Assembly: GCF_001522545.3 (NCBI RefSeq)
Contig: NC_031768.1
Span: forward strand, 7,377,555 to 7,441,554
From: Parus major
Taxonomy: Eukaryota > Chordata > Aves > Passeriformes > Paridae
Reading direction: 5' to 3'
Length of the DNA: 64,000 nt
Shown: piece by piece, positions 1-13,600 of the stretch
How positions within the stretch are numbered: the stretch's first letter is position 1
Layout of the letters: each line of letters opens with the position of its first letter
Made by a program: the position numbers and the translations under genes
Notes under the pieces: generated by a model
Database searches by the model: none
What the model saw: only the letters and a program-made list of their open reading frames with translations
What the model was told of the DNA's origin: nothing

Positions 1-1508
1 TTCTGGAAGGGTAGAAAGTCTGACTTACACTATCTTATCCATATGTCCTATTTCCAAGCACTAGGAGCAAGGTAATTGCTTAGAAGACTTTTTTTTCCCA
101 AATTTCAGATTTTTTCTCCTCTTACTACAAGTGAGGCTCTAAAATAGGTAAAATAAGTCTACTAACAGCAAAATAACCTCTCAAATTTTTTATTTCTTTT
201 TTTTTTTTCCCCCTTACAGATATCTTGTATTCTGGAAAGATCTACAGACTACAAGCTGAAAACTAACAGTATGATCCCAGATTAATCTGTGTATTAATTC
301 AAGTAATCTGTGTATGGTTCTGCTACATGATGAAATTTTCTTAACTGAACTTTGGGATAATACGAGGAGACTGTACTGAGTTTCAGCCTGTGCAGTTACT
401 GCCATGCTGGAATTGAAGGCTAGGCATGATGAAGTTACTTGCAACACCAGAGATCTCCCCTACATCACCTGCAGCCCCAAGCGTTTTAAATGTAACCTCA
501 AAGTAAGTCCACTTAAACCAAACTGTTATAGTCTCAGAACAGCAGGAACACATGTAAACTGTGTTACTAAAATAACCAAACTTGTATTAGCCCTAGTCAG
601 GGGATAACCCACCTGGCAACTGAGCAGGACAGAGCTGCTCACTCAACTCTCCACCCCACAGTGCCATGGGGAAAGAGAGTCAGGAGGGTCAAAGTGAGAT
701 AACATAGTTACTACAGAAGCTACTATGGAGAAATTTAACTATCCCTGCCCAAACCAGAGACCCCCCCTCCCTCTTTGTCTTGGAAACCAGAGTTAGCCTT
801 CCCACACTTGAAAGGCTGGCCTGAGGACTTATTTGTAGAATCAGATTTTTACTAACCGTTATTCATGTTTCTATCCTATTTTTTAAAAAAAAAATTCTGT
901 ATACTCAGTAATTCTCAATGCTTTTGTCTCTACAGATGTCTAGTCTGTGTGCTCAACTCATGCAACCCACAGCTAAGGAAGTCCAGCCTCCCCAGTCATG
1001 TAAGTAAAAAATTCAACATTGCAAAATTTGTAATTTTCCAAAAATAATTACTGCAACACATAGAAAAGAACTCACAGTTAAACAACTTCCAGAAGTCATT
1101 ATTATAAGCCTTACTAATCACACTCTGCCCAGGAAAAACTTACACAACCGTGGAGAACCCAGAGACTAGCGACACATATTTCTTCATGCATTTTAAAATA
1201 CTAAGTTATCATGTATCATGTCTTTGCTCAACGCTGAAGGCTCCTTAATACTTAAAAAGGAGCATCTCTGCACTATGTTCTGAACTGTTCCCTCAGGCTT
1301 TACATACACATGTAGCTGACCCCTTCCACTGGAGACATTTGAGATGACAATTTTAAGCTCAGAGACCCCAAAAACAAACACCATTTCATCTCAATTTTTT
1401 CTTTAGCTTTGTCTGCCACAGAGCAGAAGCAGCCCAGGTTTTCGTCTCAACACAACATACAAGGAGATGCCTCCTGTGCAGCAGCAGACAAGCAGCTGAA
1501 TTATTTAC
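1..1508. other. USP9X intron 10 (partial)
   Basis: AT-rich intronic DNA downstream of exon 10. I saw no further exon, no recognisable repeat and no RNA gene; short open frames here show no family resemblance. Confidence 0.8.
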
Positions 1509-1661
1509 CTGTGCAGCCCAAATGTTGTCAAGATCCTGCAAAGTGAGAGCTTTCTCTTTGATGACAAACCGGAGAATTTTCTCAAGTTTTTCTACATATT
1601 GAGGTTGATGAAGACTATCTCTTAATACAATTGATAAAATGTTGTTCTGCTGGATCCATTC
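1509..1661 (-). CDS. USP9X: USP9X exon 10 (residues 388-438)
   Basis: 153 nt, 51 codons, phase 0 at both ends, coding [20 protein letters not shown] and continuing to [13 protein letters not shown]. Acceptor TTTATATTCAG|GAA and donor GCACAG|GTAAAT. It is the last USP9X exon in the window. I looked for the following exon on the minus strand of 1-1508 and did not see it. Confidence 0.96.
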
Positions 1662-4600
1662 CTGAATATAAAAAGAAAGTAATGCCATCTCGAATTATTC
1701 AGGTGCCATCATTGATATTTAAACTACAAAACAAAAATCCAACCTGTTATGGATTAAAAAAGATGCAGCACAACAGGAAGGCTACAATTTTTAATTTCCT
1801 CTCTCTTTAAAAACACCCCCAGAAACCAAAAAGCCAACAAAATCAAAATCACCATTTTAAATAATCAAATATATTACTAGATTATTACTGGAATCCTCTT
1901 CTTTGTGTTATCTTAGGGGGAATTTTTTTTCAGGCATATTAAAATCACAAACTCAGAGCATAAAAATGTCCAAACAATTTTAAATATAAGAAACCAATGT
2001 AAAGAAGAGTTAACTCTTCTATTCAAGGAACAAAATTTTTATCTTCCAATTCACAGTCATTAAGTATCAAAACCAAATTGTTTAAAACACTTCTAACTCT
2101 AATGGTACAGCTACAGCATATCCCATAAAAAGGATTTAAGCAAGGACTGAAATATGAAAAAGATTATTTAAATACTGCCACTTAGGGTTTTTAAAATGTC
2201 TCTAATTGAACCAGAGGCAAATATTCAAGCCATATTTAAGGAGATGCAATTTTCTCAGTGGTGTCACTGACATGGTCAGACCATTTTGTTCCAAGTGAAG
2301 CAAAGCAGGATGTGCTCTGAGCACTGAAAGAGAAAACAAACATCCACAGCATCGCAATTTCCAACAGCGTCCTCGATTAGACCTAAAATATTCACGCTCA
2401 TCTCATGGAATAATGAAATCTAGACACTTTTAGTTAAACACACAGGTCTTGTATGAGATGCCAAACTGTAGGGAATGTGTAAAAAAGAGACCTATTTCCT
2501 CCTACTGCTTTAAAAGGTCAAAACTGCAGTTACTCTTTCTTGTCAGATGTCTTTTAGCAGATTACAAACTTCACAACAGGAGGCCGCTCAGAAAGATGAG
2601 GCAGAACAGGGTAAAAATAATTTAACGCAACTAGATTTCACAAAGATTATGGGAAAATAGTTCTTTTAGTTTTATAATTACATATTTTCATACTTCCCTA
2701 TACATACATTCAAGCAACATATTCAAAATACGAAAATATTGATTAAAACAAAAATGCAATATCTACAATTTTCTGTACCAAAGCATCCAGCTTCTGAAAT
2801 GTGAGAAGCAGACTAGTCACTTAGAACTCTAATGAGAAGAAGTTGAAGCACCAAACCCAGACTATACCATTATTTAAATGATCAGTAATTTTCTAGTTAC
2901 TGTGGCACTGAAGTTTCAAATGAATCACACTTGTTTTGTCCTGGTTTCTCTGGGTTTTTTAAAACTCTATATAGAACCCACACTATTCAAGGATCCATTT
3001 TTGAGCCATGGCTTTGGCAGCACTGAAAAGTAATTCTCAACAGGAGCTTTGACACAAATACAGCATTCTTTCATAGAAGGGCTACTATTAAAGTGCTTTA
3101 TTACCATCACATGATACCTAATGTTTCTAACACTATATTAAAATAAACAGTGTGTGCTGGATCCACAGTGTATAGCTACTTCTACAGCTGAAGTACAAAG
3201 GAGAAACAAAATCTGTACAATGAACTTCACTGAAAAGGAGCACTTACTGCCATTCTTTCAGCTGTGAGCCACTCCTCCTCTTCAGGATTACCATGTCGAT
3301 GAGTGTAGTATGACACACTGGATATTACTTTGTTAACTTCATTTAGTGCATTCATTTTACCATTGAAAGAGGAAATTTGTAACAACCTGTGAGAAAAATT
3401 TAATGTAAGAAGTGTGGAAAAAAATGTCACCAGTGGCATATTATATTAGGAGTAGCACCTTACCTAAGAATCATTTTTAACCTAAATATTTCTAAATTTT
3501 TTACAGTTTCTTCTTGTCCTGGAACTCTTGAAGCTAAGTTCTTTAGAGATTTGATTATCATTGACAGAGCATCATTTTTGGCTTCATTCTTTGCTTCTTT
3601 TTTCAGTTCATCATCTGTTAAATTTTCTAAAAACTGTGGAACCATTTCTATAATTGGAAGGAAGTATTTCTTCACTGTATGTAATGTTAAAAATTCAAAA
3701 CATTGTCCAAATGGCCTAAAAAACAAGGAAAAAAAGGGAAGTGTCATAATCAGTATGATTTTTTTATTATTTATTTTATTACTTATGATAATAAAGTGCA
3801 ATTAATTAAAGAAACTCATATCTACTTAGAAGCACATGGTGAAGGAAGAATTTCTTAGAAGAAATGGTGAAGGAAGACACAACGAGATAAAGAGATGGAG
3901 TGAAAGGAAGTGCTTCAATAGAAGTCTAAGCTTTCTGCTAACACAGTATTTTATACTGAGTCCAACTTTTGTAAATGCATAAATCATTATTTTGAAAAAA
4001 ACTTACTTGATGAGAGCTGCAATGATCTGAACATTCAATGCTGATCCACTCATGAATCGATCATGCAAGATCTGAAATCCATTTAATGTGCCAAACTTGT
4101 TGATAAGATCTACTAGCCAACCCTATAATAAAACAGTTATTTTCTGTTATTTATAAAGTACCATCTAGAAATACTTTCAAGTAATTGTTAATAACAAAAT
4201 TTGCTTTAAAACAATTTTTAAAAACAGTTGTGCTTTACACAGCAGTTTACATATCCAGTTTAAAGGAAATGCTCAGAAACAGGCAACAAGATCTGCTCCT
4301 TGACATGATGACAGAAAAGATGCTGTCTATGAGCTACTCAAAGAAATTTATTAAATATACAGGAATAAAATTGACTCTAATTTAGGTCCAGCTTTGGCTG
4401 TTAAATTACTACAGGAAGTCTGACAGTTCTGGCATTTTTTCTTTGCCCTGGATGTAATAATGCCACATATAAAAATATTAAGAATGCAAAGTAATATTCT
4501 TCTAAACACAACTAGCAATGCACGGGAAGTCCAAGGACACTGGAGCTTTTTATCCTTGGTTCTTACAAGTCAATAGTCAGCAGTTCCACTAAAGGAAAAC

Positions 4601-7600
4601 ACCTTCCCCCCAAAAAAGCCCAAAAAACCCCCCCAAAAACCCCAAAACAACAACCAAAAAAAGAAACCAAACAAAAAAACCCCAAAAAACCCAAAAACAA
4701 ACAACCCCCCCAAAAAAATAAAAAAAAAAAATAAAACCAATTAGATATAGATATATTATTGATGCCATCTGGAGATCAATTCTGAAAACTTCAGACTCAA
4801 GAACCAGGATGGATTGCTAATCTTCACTTCCAGTTAAAAAAATAAAACAACAAAAACAAAACCCCCAGAAACCACAACTACAAAAACAAACAACAAAAAC
4901 TCCAAACAAACAAAAAACCCAAACCTTCAACATCCACCCAAAACAAAACGAAACTAAAACAAAGCCACTGAAAAAACCACACTGACAGTAGTATCTCATG
5001 TCCAATAAAAACATTTCTTCCACCATTGGAAACTGTAAAGGAGACAAAATTCCTACTTTATCACGTAATCTCCTCCTCCAAATGTGTCACCTACAAAATT
5101 TCATGTTAAGTGTGAAGGCAATAAGCGGTAAATGCAAGCAAGCAAATTAACAGAGTAGGAATTGTATTCCAGCAGGGTTGTGCCAGCTTACCACAGAAAG
5201 ACCTGACACAGTTTGACTGCACACCAAAGACAGGAAGAGTCAGAAGGGGAAATATACATTAAATCAAGAGTCATAAGCAGCAGAACACTTTAGTGATAGA
5301 GAGAACAAAAAGGGCTTTTGCTCCCCCCACTCTAAAACATTTGTCTACAGCTGCTGTGTCATTAGGTAACACATCACAGAATAAAATACACAGGTCTGGA
5401 AAGGCTCTCATACCTTTGGTGATCGTGGGTCAGGAGGACGGGCATAAAGTTCATCTTCAGCGAGCTGGACTCCTGCAGGAACTGTTTCTGAGGGACGAGT
5501 ACCATTGTATAGATGGAATTTGCAGTGAGGATTTAAGGCCATGGCAAGAAGTTCAAGAAGGGGAAACCAATCTTGGGACAGCTTGGCCACACAGAGTTCC
5601 ACTAGTCGATGAGTGTTGTTAATAATACATCTCTGTTAATTAAAAAAAGAACAAATAAGAATGTGGCAGGGGACCATGCAATGAATATGAACTATAAACT
5701 TGGGACATACATGGTTCCAGTCCTCCCCAAATCATCTCATGTTTTATTTCCTTCCAAAACACTGGAGGCAATAAAGTGAAACACTGAGAGAAAGATGAGT
5801 CACCACTGCCTATCCAGATCCATGCATACAAGTTTTCTCACAAGTCACTACTGAGTTTCAAAGATTAGATCCAGTTTTCAGAGTCTCCCCCTAATCACAA
5901 AGGCAGTCTCTTTCCTGATTTAAATTACCATGCTCTTCAGACACAAAACTTTAAAAACTCACATGAATCTCAAACTTCCAGCCGCTCACTGCCTCGTCTG
6001 TAAGGATTTTTGTGAAGGATATTGTTAACCCATCCCGAAAAAATCGCTGGCATGCTTCACTTTTGACATCAAGGCCTATGTAAAATGAGAGAGAACAACA
6101 AACTATTAGACATGGACTTTAACTAGCTGTTACATGAACATTTTAAATGCTGAAAGCAGAGCTTTGGTGTGCCAGTGTTGGTACGTTCTTCTCAGTAGCT
6201 CATACAGGGCTGTGTTTTGATTTGGGCTGGAAACAGTGTTGATAACACAAAGATGTTTTCTTTACTGCTGAGCAGCGCTTTCAAATCTGAGGTTTTCCAC
6301 TTCTCATACCACCCTGCCAGGAAGTAAGCTGGGAGTGCACAAGGATTTGGGAGGGGATACAGTTAGGACAGCTGAGCGTAAAGGACCACAGGGATATCCC
6401 AGACCATATGGTATTGCGATTAGCCTACAGAGCTGAGGAAGAAGGAAGGGGGAGATGTTTGAAGTGATGTCGTTTGTCTCCCAAGTCATCGTTACACATG
6501 ACAGAGCCTTGCTGTCCTGGGGATGGCTGAACACCTGCCCAACCATGGGAAGTGCTGCATGAATTCCTGGGTTTGCTTTGCTGGCACACAAGGCTTTTGT
6601 TTTACCTGTTAAACTGTCTTTATCCCAACCCGTCAGTTTTTTAACTTTTGCCTTTCTGATTTTCTCCCCCATCCCAGTGGAGGGGCAGTGAGGGAGAGGT
6701 GCTTAGTGAGGCTGTGTGGTGCTTAGCTGCTGGCTGGGGTTACATCACAACATTTGGACTACAAAGGTTGGTGTTTAAAGTTTCAGAATTGATTTTAAAC
6801 AAGTCTTGCATGAAAATAAACTTACATAAGCTTAAATGGATAAAAACTTGATGGATTAATGTTCTAATAAAGCTACCTCAAAAAAATTACACTGCTTCAC
6901 ATAACTTTTAAATTATACTTTATAAACAGGTGATCTGGGCTGTTCTTTTTCCCCATATTTACAACATAGTTGAATAAATATACTAGCAAAAATAACAGTA
7001 CTATCTTTATCTTCCATTCTTCTTTATGTTCTCCCTTATCTAATTGCTAACAGCAAAACCAGCGAGTGAACAGGGGTAAAAATAACCATTGCAAGGGAAT
7101 GCAGAAGATACAGCTTCAGTAAGGAACTCAGAAGTGGTCCCACAGAAATACAGATGAATCATCTTGAGAGACGGAGATGGTCTTTAGAGGGTGCTGGAAA
7201 CAACTCCCATTACTTGGCTGGCCTAACTTGTAGATGCACATGTGCCCATGCACACACAGTTTAATTTTTTTTATCACTAGGGCCTCTCTCTCTTTCCCAT
7301 TTCATGCAATTCATCAAAAACACAGATTTGGGATCAAGTCTGAAGGTTTTTATTGTGTAGCAAAATCTCATTTCAGTAAGTTTTTCATTTAAGTAAGTTA
7401 TAAATTCCAGAAGTTGCTTTGCATTATGCTTGCATGTGTCACATTGGAAAGTTCTGGCAGCATATTAGAGAAACGAGTGTAAATGTTAGGAGCAATAAAA
7501 TCCTTTTGAAAAAAAGAGTGTGAAAGAAAGAAGAATATTCTTGCCTGTAGAAATCAAAACCTTAAAGTAAACCATTTTTTAAATCTTTTAAATTTATAGT

Positions 7601-10600
7601 ATCCAATTCACCATGACATTTATTTCTGGAGCCAATCTCGTTACTGAAAACACTTTGTAAATATTCCAGATTTATTGTGAAGATAAACATCAGTCTAGCT
7701 ACTTACATGCTATTTTTCAAATAGGTTTTCTTCTATTAGCAAGTAACTCCAGACTATCTGTTGATAGTTTCATGGGTCATTGTTTAACAGAGAACAATAG
7801 ATCAATGCCTACACATTAAAAGAGAATTTTCCATAAATGGGTGCATCTGCCAGGAATAATGCAAGTCACAGTCTAACAGGATTCACACTACTCTGTCAAA
7901 TTTGGTCCTTTCACTTCAAGGTGGTAATACTGAGTTCATTCCTATACCTACTTTCAGTTAGTTCTGTTATGTCCCTAACAATTGTAGTTCCTGAAAAGAT
8001 TTAAAGATGATGTGAATATCACTCTTATTTTATAGCCAGGGTCACAAATAGCTACCCTGCAGTCACTCCAGAATGCTGATGGCCATTGGCCATGTTTGGA
8101 ATAAAAGCTATTTAAGAGCCCTAACAAGAAAATAGTGCTTGACAAAAAATGTAGCGGGTTCTTTCTGGTTTTGTTGCTTAACAATTTAAATAAAACACAG
8201 AGTTTATGTAATTCAAAAGCTGGTTATTTTTCAATAGGCCCTTTCAGTTCCTCCTTTTGGAAACAGATCTTGTCAGAATACGAAAAATTCCCATAGACAG
8301 GTAGCACAGAGTCCAATTCTAGATGTTACTGAGATAATGGAGCAGCTTAATCTACTAAGAAATATAAACAACAGAACCATATTGCTCCTCTATATATACC
8401 CCACTCTCAAAGAGTGTCTGCCAAGCTCTGAGCTACCACAACAGCGTCAGTTACACCAAGTTACACCCTATCATATTCCTTGGGAACTGGAAGTTATTTA
8501 AAAGGAACCATGTTAGCCATCATGTAACTTCAAGTAACAAAAACCCCTCCAAAAATCTAGGAGGTAGCTGTAAAGATAACACAGTAAACAACTTCTTCTA
8601 AGAGCTTTCCTTGTTTTCTCCTTATCTAATAATACCTGCATACACACAGAAATTCATCTAGAGGGCAAGAGAAAACATAATTAAGTCGCAACACAGAAGT
8701 ACTTTTTAGAATTGCAACCAACAACTTAATAAAAATCAAAGTGCAAAAACATATTAATACATTTCCACTGTTTTTCACAGCTTTAAGAGGAAAAATAAGC
8801 TTTTCTTTAGGGGAACTTTCAACTAAGTCTGGTGCTTTGGGGAAGTAGATTGATGTAAGAAGTAGCTAGAGATCTCATTCTGCTCTTATTATTTCACTGC
8901 ATTGACAGCTTTTAGATTTTGAGTTGTTTTTCCTTTTAAAGAAGACTTAACAGCTGGCAGAACATACATCTCCTCTCTCACAAATCACAAGCAGAAAATT
9001 TCTTTTTACTGCACTGTTCCAACAACGCAGACACAAAGGTGGCTGCACTTTCTCTGGAAAAGCTGGCATTTTTTTTCCTTCAGAACAGATGTGATCCCTT
9101 GAACATCCTACACTTGCTTAAGGATCCCTGCCAGACCCAGCTACACACAAAGTCACCAATTCCAAGCACAACTACAGCTGATAAATCATAGCTGGCAACA
9201 ATATGTCATTATCCTGTGCCGGATCACAAGGATGCACCCTAATTTTTGTTTCTCCACACAGTGCTCCAAAGCAGAAAAGGTTTAACAATCAAGACAACCC
9301 AGAATATCATGACCACAATCAGCTTTTTAATCTTAAAGCTGCTTAAGAATAACATTTATTAACATGGAAATGAAGTTGTCCTGGGTCAGCACCTATGCAG
9401 AAGAAAGAGGAGGCACTTTGTATGGTGCTATATTTGAAACACAAAGAGCTGGTAAGTGTAGATACTCTAAAAAATTAATTTTACTGTGACTCTTGTTATT
9501 ACTCAAATACAAGCAACCTCCCAGGAGGACAGAATTTTCCAGAACACATGGCAAACCTGTCAATCTGACCAGTACAATTTAACAAATACATACACATTCC
9601 TGACATGGAACTCTCTTACTCCCAAGTCAGACACCAGCAAGCACTTGTAGAACTATTAGTCTAGGCCATGCTGTTTAAAATGCTAACTTTTCTCTGATAT
9701 TCTTAAAAGTATATGTGTGCCAAATCTGAACAAAAATTTATGGCAAGACATTTGCAAGCTAGACTAGAAACTTATTAAAAAATAAAAACCAACTAGAATT
9801 CTTTGAGTTTTAGCATCTGCTACAGAGACCAAACCCACTAGGTCTGATATCAAAGTGAATACAGAAAACAGGTATGACAGGAATGACAGGATTTTTACAT
9901 CTCTGAGCTTATTCAACTTCCCTACTCATGCTAAGACACCTATTTCTAACTACATTAATGGCTTTTTTACAGTTTTCATCTGTGAAGATTTTGCATAGCC
10001 CTCTGACACAATCCTCAACACCAGGGTTTTAACAGAAATTATTAACAATTTTTAATCCTTCACCAGGAATTCAAAAGAAGAAAAAAAACTTTGCACATCA
10101 GTCCACCAATAATCAAATGTCTTTCAATTACCTTTTTTACTTAGGTCAATAGCAGCTTCTAGAAGAACTTCTAATTCTCCTTTCGGCAATACAGGAACAA
10201 CCCATCGAGGCCTATATTCAAAAACAAACAAACCCAATTTCAATTGTGTTTCTGAAAAACCAAGAATTCTTGCCCCATTGTAATGCTTTTAAATATAGGT
10301 TCAGTACATAGATTTGTAAATTCACTGACAAATATTACACCAATCAACCCAAACAAAAACACATTCTGCTTTAAGCTTCTTTCTCTTAACAACTTTAACC
10401 AAACAAAAAAAACATTTCAAGAAATCCAGTGAAACAAAGATACAAAAACTCTGATTCCACTATCAAGAAGTTTGCACAGAGCATCTACACCTTGTCAAAA
10501 AAGCATGAAAATACCTGTTGATCATGTCATCCAACTTTGCCAGGTCTGTGTGTGGAAATGCAGGCTCCTCATCTTCAAGCTGGGGTGGAGCATCAGCTTG

Positions 10601-13600
10601 GCCCTGCTCATCAGGCGGGGTAGCTGGGGAGTTCTCATTGGAAGAATCAGGTGAAGAAGTCTAAAATTAGGATGAAAAATACTTTAAGTACTACCTGCAC
10701 TTGTGTTCACATGTTTTGGCAGTTTTCTGTCATAATATATTCCAAGGAATCATCTCAAGTACATACCAATATAAAATGATTTTATTTCAGATTTATTAAG
10801 AAAAAACAGTGCATAAAATGTGCTGTATAATTTTTTCTATGTTGGCAGTTTAAAAATCAAAATCTTTCCCAGTAATGAAAGTGGGTTTTTTTTGGTAAAA
10901 GTTTCTACTTTCAGCAGATCTTTTTTCCAGAAGGTGAAATAAATACACTGAAGCTCCAGTTTTCACAAATCTCGACCAGAAAAGTTGATTGCTTTAAGTA
11001 GAGAAATAATTTTCAACAAAAGTGCAGAAGAAAACAATAACGAAAAATGCTTTCTTAAAGAGTTTGCTAAAAATAAGTGACTCACGACTGTAACCATCTA
11101 CTAATCAACCTTGAAGAATATGATTGTTACATCCACTTTGACGGGCCATGCAAAACACAATGCTTTTTGCGGATGTCGCTTATTATTCATACATAGAAAC
11201 AGTATGAACTGACAATAAGAGCAAGACATAGGACGACAAAACCTCAAGAACATTTTTCACCTGCTGTACCATAGCTGGTTAGCAGGGAGTGTTATTTTCT
11301 TCACAGCAGCCTGTAGGGTGCTGGGTTTTTGATTTGTGACCAAAACAGCACTGGTAACACACCGGTGTTTTGTCTGTTGGTGAACAGTGCTGGCACACAT
11401 TCAAGGTCTGTTTTTCTCTTTGATAACCCCCATGAAAACTCAGACATAGGCAAGAGATACCATGAGATGGGAACGAGAAAGGCCACCTGGGATGTTGTCA
11501 GAGTATGAAGAAATGCAATGAGGAAAGCCAAGGCTCACTTGGAATTAAACCTGGCTAAGGATGTCAAGCGTAACAACAAGGGCTTCTTCAAATACATCAC
11601 AACCAAAAAAACAGATACATTGAAAAATGTAGTCCTGTTGCTGCCTCAGCCAGGAGACCAGGGAGGAGGTCTAGAGGAAGGAGGTTTCCTTTGGTTGAGA
11701 AGACTGGGTAGAGACCATGTAATTAAACTTCATAACCACAGGTCCATGGGCCCTAATTGGATGCACCTACAAGTGCTGAGAGAACTGCTGGAACCATAGT
11801 GAGAGGCAGAAGAGGTGCCTGGGGGCTGAAAGAAAGCAAATGTCACCCCAGTCTTCAATAAGGGCAAGATGGAGGACCCAGGGAACTACTGGCCAGTCAG
11901 CCCCCCTTCAACCCCTGGAAAGGTGACAGAATAGTTCACTCTGGAGGCCATCTTTATCCATATGGAAGACAAGAAGGGTCAGGATCAGGAGAGGTCAGCA
12001 CAAATTCACTAAAGGTAAATCATGCTTCACCACCCTGATTGCTTGCTGCAATGAAACAACTACCTGGAGGGATGAGGGGAGAACATGGGATGCTGTCTGC
12101 CTCAACTTCAGCAAGGCTCTGACCCTGTCTCTCACAGCATCCGCATTCACAAACTCAAGAAGCAAGGACAGGGTGAGCAATGAGGTGGATTGTGAACTGG
12201 CAGATCCCAAAGGTTGGTAATCAGTGACACAGGGTCCAGTTGGAGGCCTGTCACCAGTGGTGGCCCCCAAGGTTCAATACTTGGCCCAGGACTGTTTTGC
12301 TTATTCATCAATGACCTGGGTGAGGGCAGATGCCTCCTCAAGTTCTCTGGTAACACAAGGCTGGGACGAGGGGCCAATACCCCAGAGAGTCCTGCAGCCC
12401 TCAGGAACAACCTCAACAGGATGGAGAGATGGGCAGAGAACCTCCTGAAATCCAGCAAAGGCAAAGGCAGGGTCCTGCACTGGGGAAGAACAACCCCAGG
12501 CACCAGGACAGGCTGGGACTGACCTGCTGGGAAGCCGCTCTGGGGAGAAGGACCTGGGGGTCCTGGTGGACAGTGAGCTGTCCCTGAGCCAGCACCGTGT
12601 CCCTGTGGCCAAGAAGACCAATGGGATCCTGGGGTGCATTAGGAAGAGCACTGCCAGCAGGTCAGGGATGTGATCCTGCCACTCTGCTGAGCCCTGGTGA
12701 GGAATCACTGGGAGTGTCCAGTCTGGGGCTTGGAAGTACAGCAGAAATATGGAGCTCCTGGAGCAGGTCCAGCAGAGACCAGCTAAGATGATGAAGGAAC
12801 TGCAGCATCTCACTGAGGAAAGGCTGAGGAGACTGGGCCTATTTAACCTGGAGATGGCTTAGAGGATTCATAAATATCTGCAGAAAAGGTGTCAGGTGAT
12901 GAACCAGGCTCTGCCCAGTGATGCCCAGCAATAGGATAAGAGGCAACAGGCAAAAACTGAAGCACAGAAGTTCCACTTGAACATGAGGAAGAACTTAACA
13001 GTGAGGCTGACTAAACCCTGGAAAGGATTGCCTTGAGAGCTTGTGGAGTCTCCTTCTGTGGAGATATATTGTCTGGTCACAATCCCTAGTAAGGTGGTCT
13101 AGGGAGCCCTGCGTAAACAGGGAGCCTGGATCAGATTGTCACCAGTTGTCTCTTTGGACCTTACCCATCCAGTGATACTCACTTTGCCCAAGCAGCTAGC
13201 AGGGCAAGAGGCTGGGAGAGGACACAGCCGGGAGAGCTGACCTGAAATAACCCAAAAGACACTCCATGCCACAGAACATCACACTTGGCAATGAAACAAA
13301 GGGGTTTTTTTTCCAAGGCAGCTGTTGCTTGTGGACTGGTTGGACATCCATCAGCTGGTAGTGAGTGATGGCACTTGCATCACTTGTTTCCCCCTACCCC
13401 TTCATTTATTAAACTGCATTTATCTCAGCCCAAACAGTTTCTCGCTTTTTCCCATCCCACTGAGGCAGAGGGAGTCAGTGACAGTGGAGACTGACAGTTG
13501 GCAGTTCAGGGCCAGCCTACCACACATACCAAGGTACAATTCACTCTCAGGAAGGAGCAATCACTAAATCTTATGGTGCTCAAAAAATACCATCTTCATA

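Noticed and set aside
5293..5622. 109-codon plus-strand frame
   Set aside because: Shadow of USP9X exon 6, whose minus-strand frame is clearly the coding one.
12301..12813. 170-codon minus-strand frame
   Set aside because: Antisense shadow of the CR1 reverse-transcriptase remnant.
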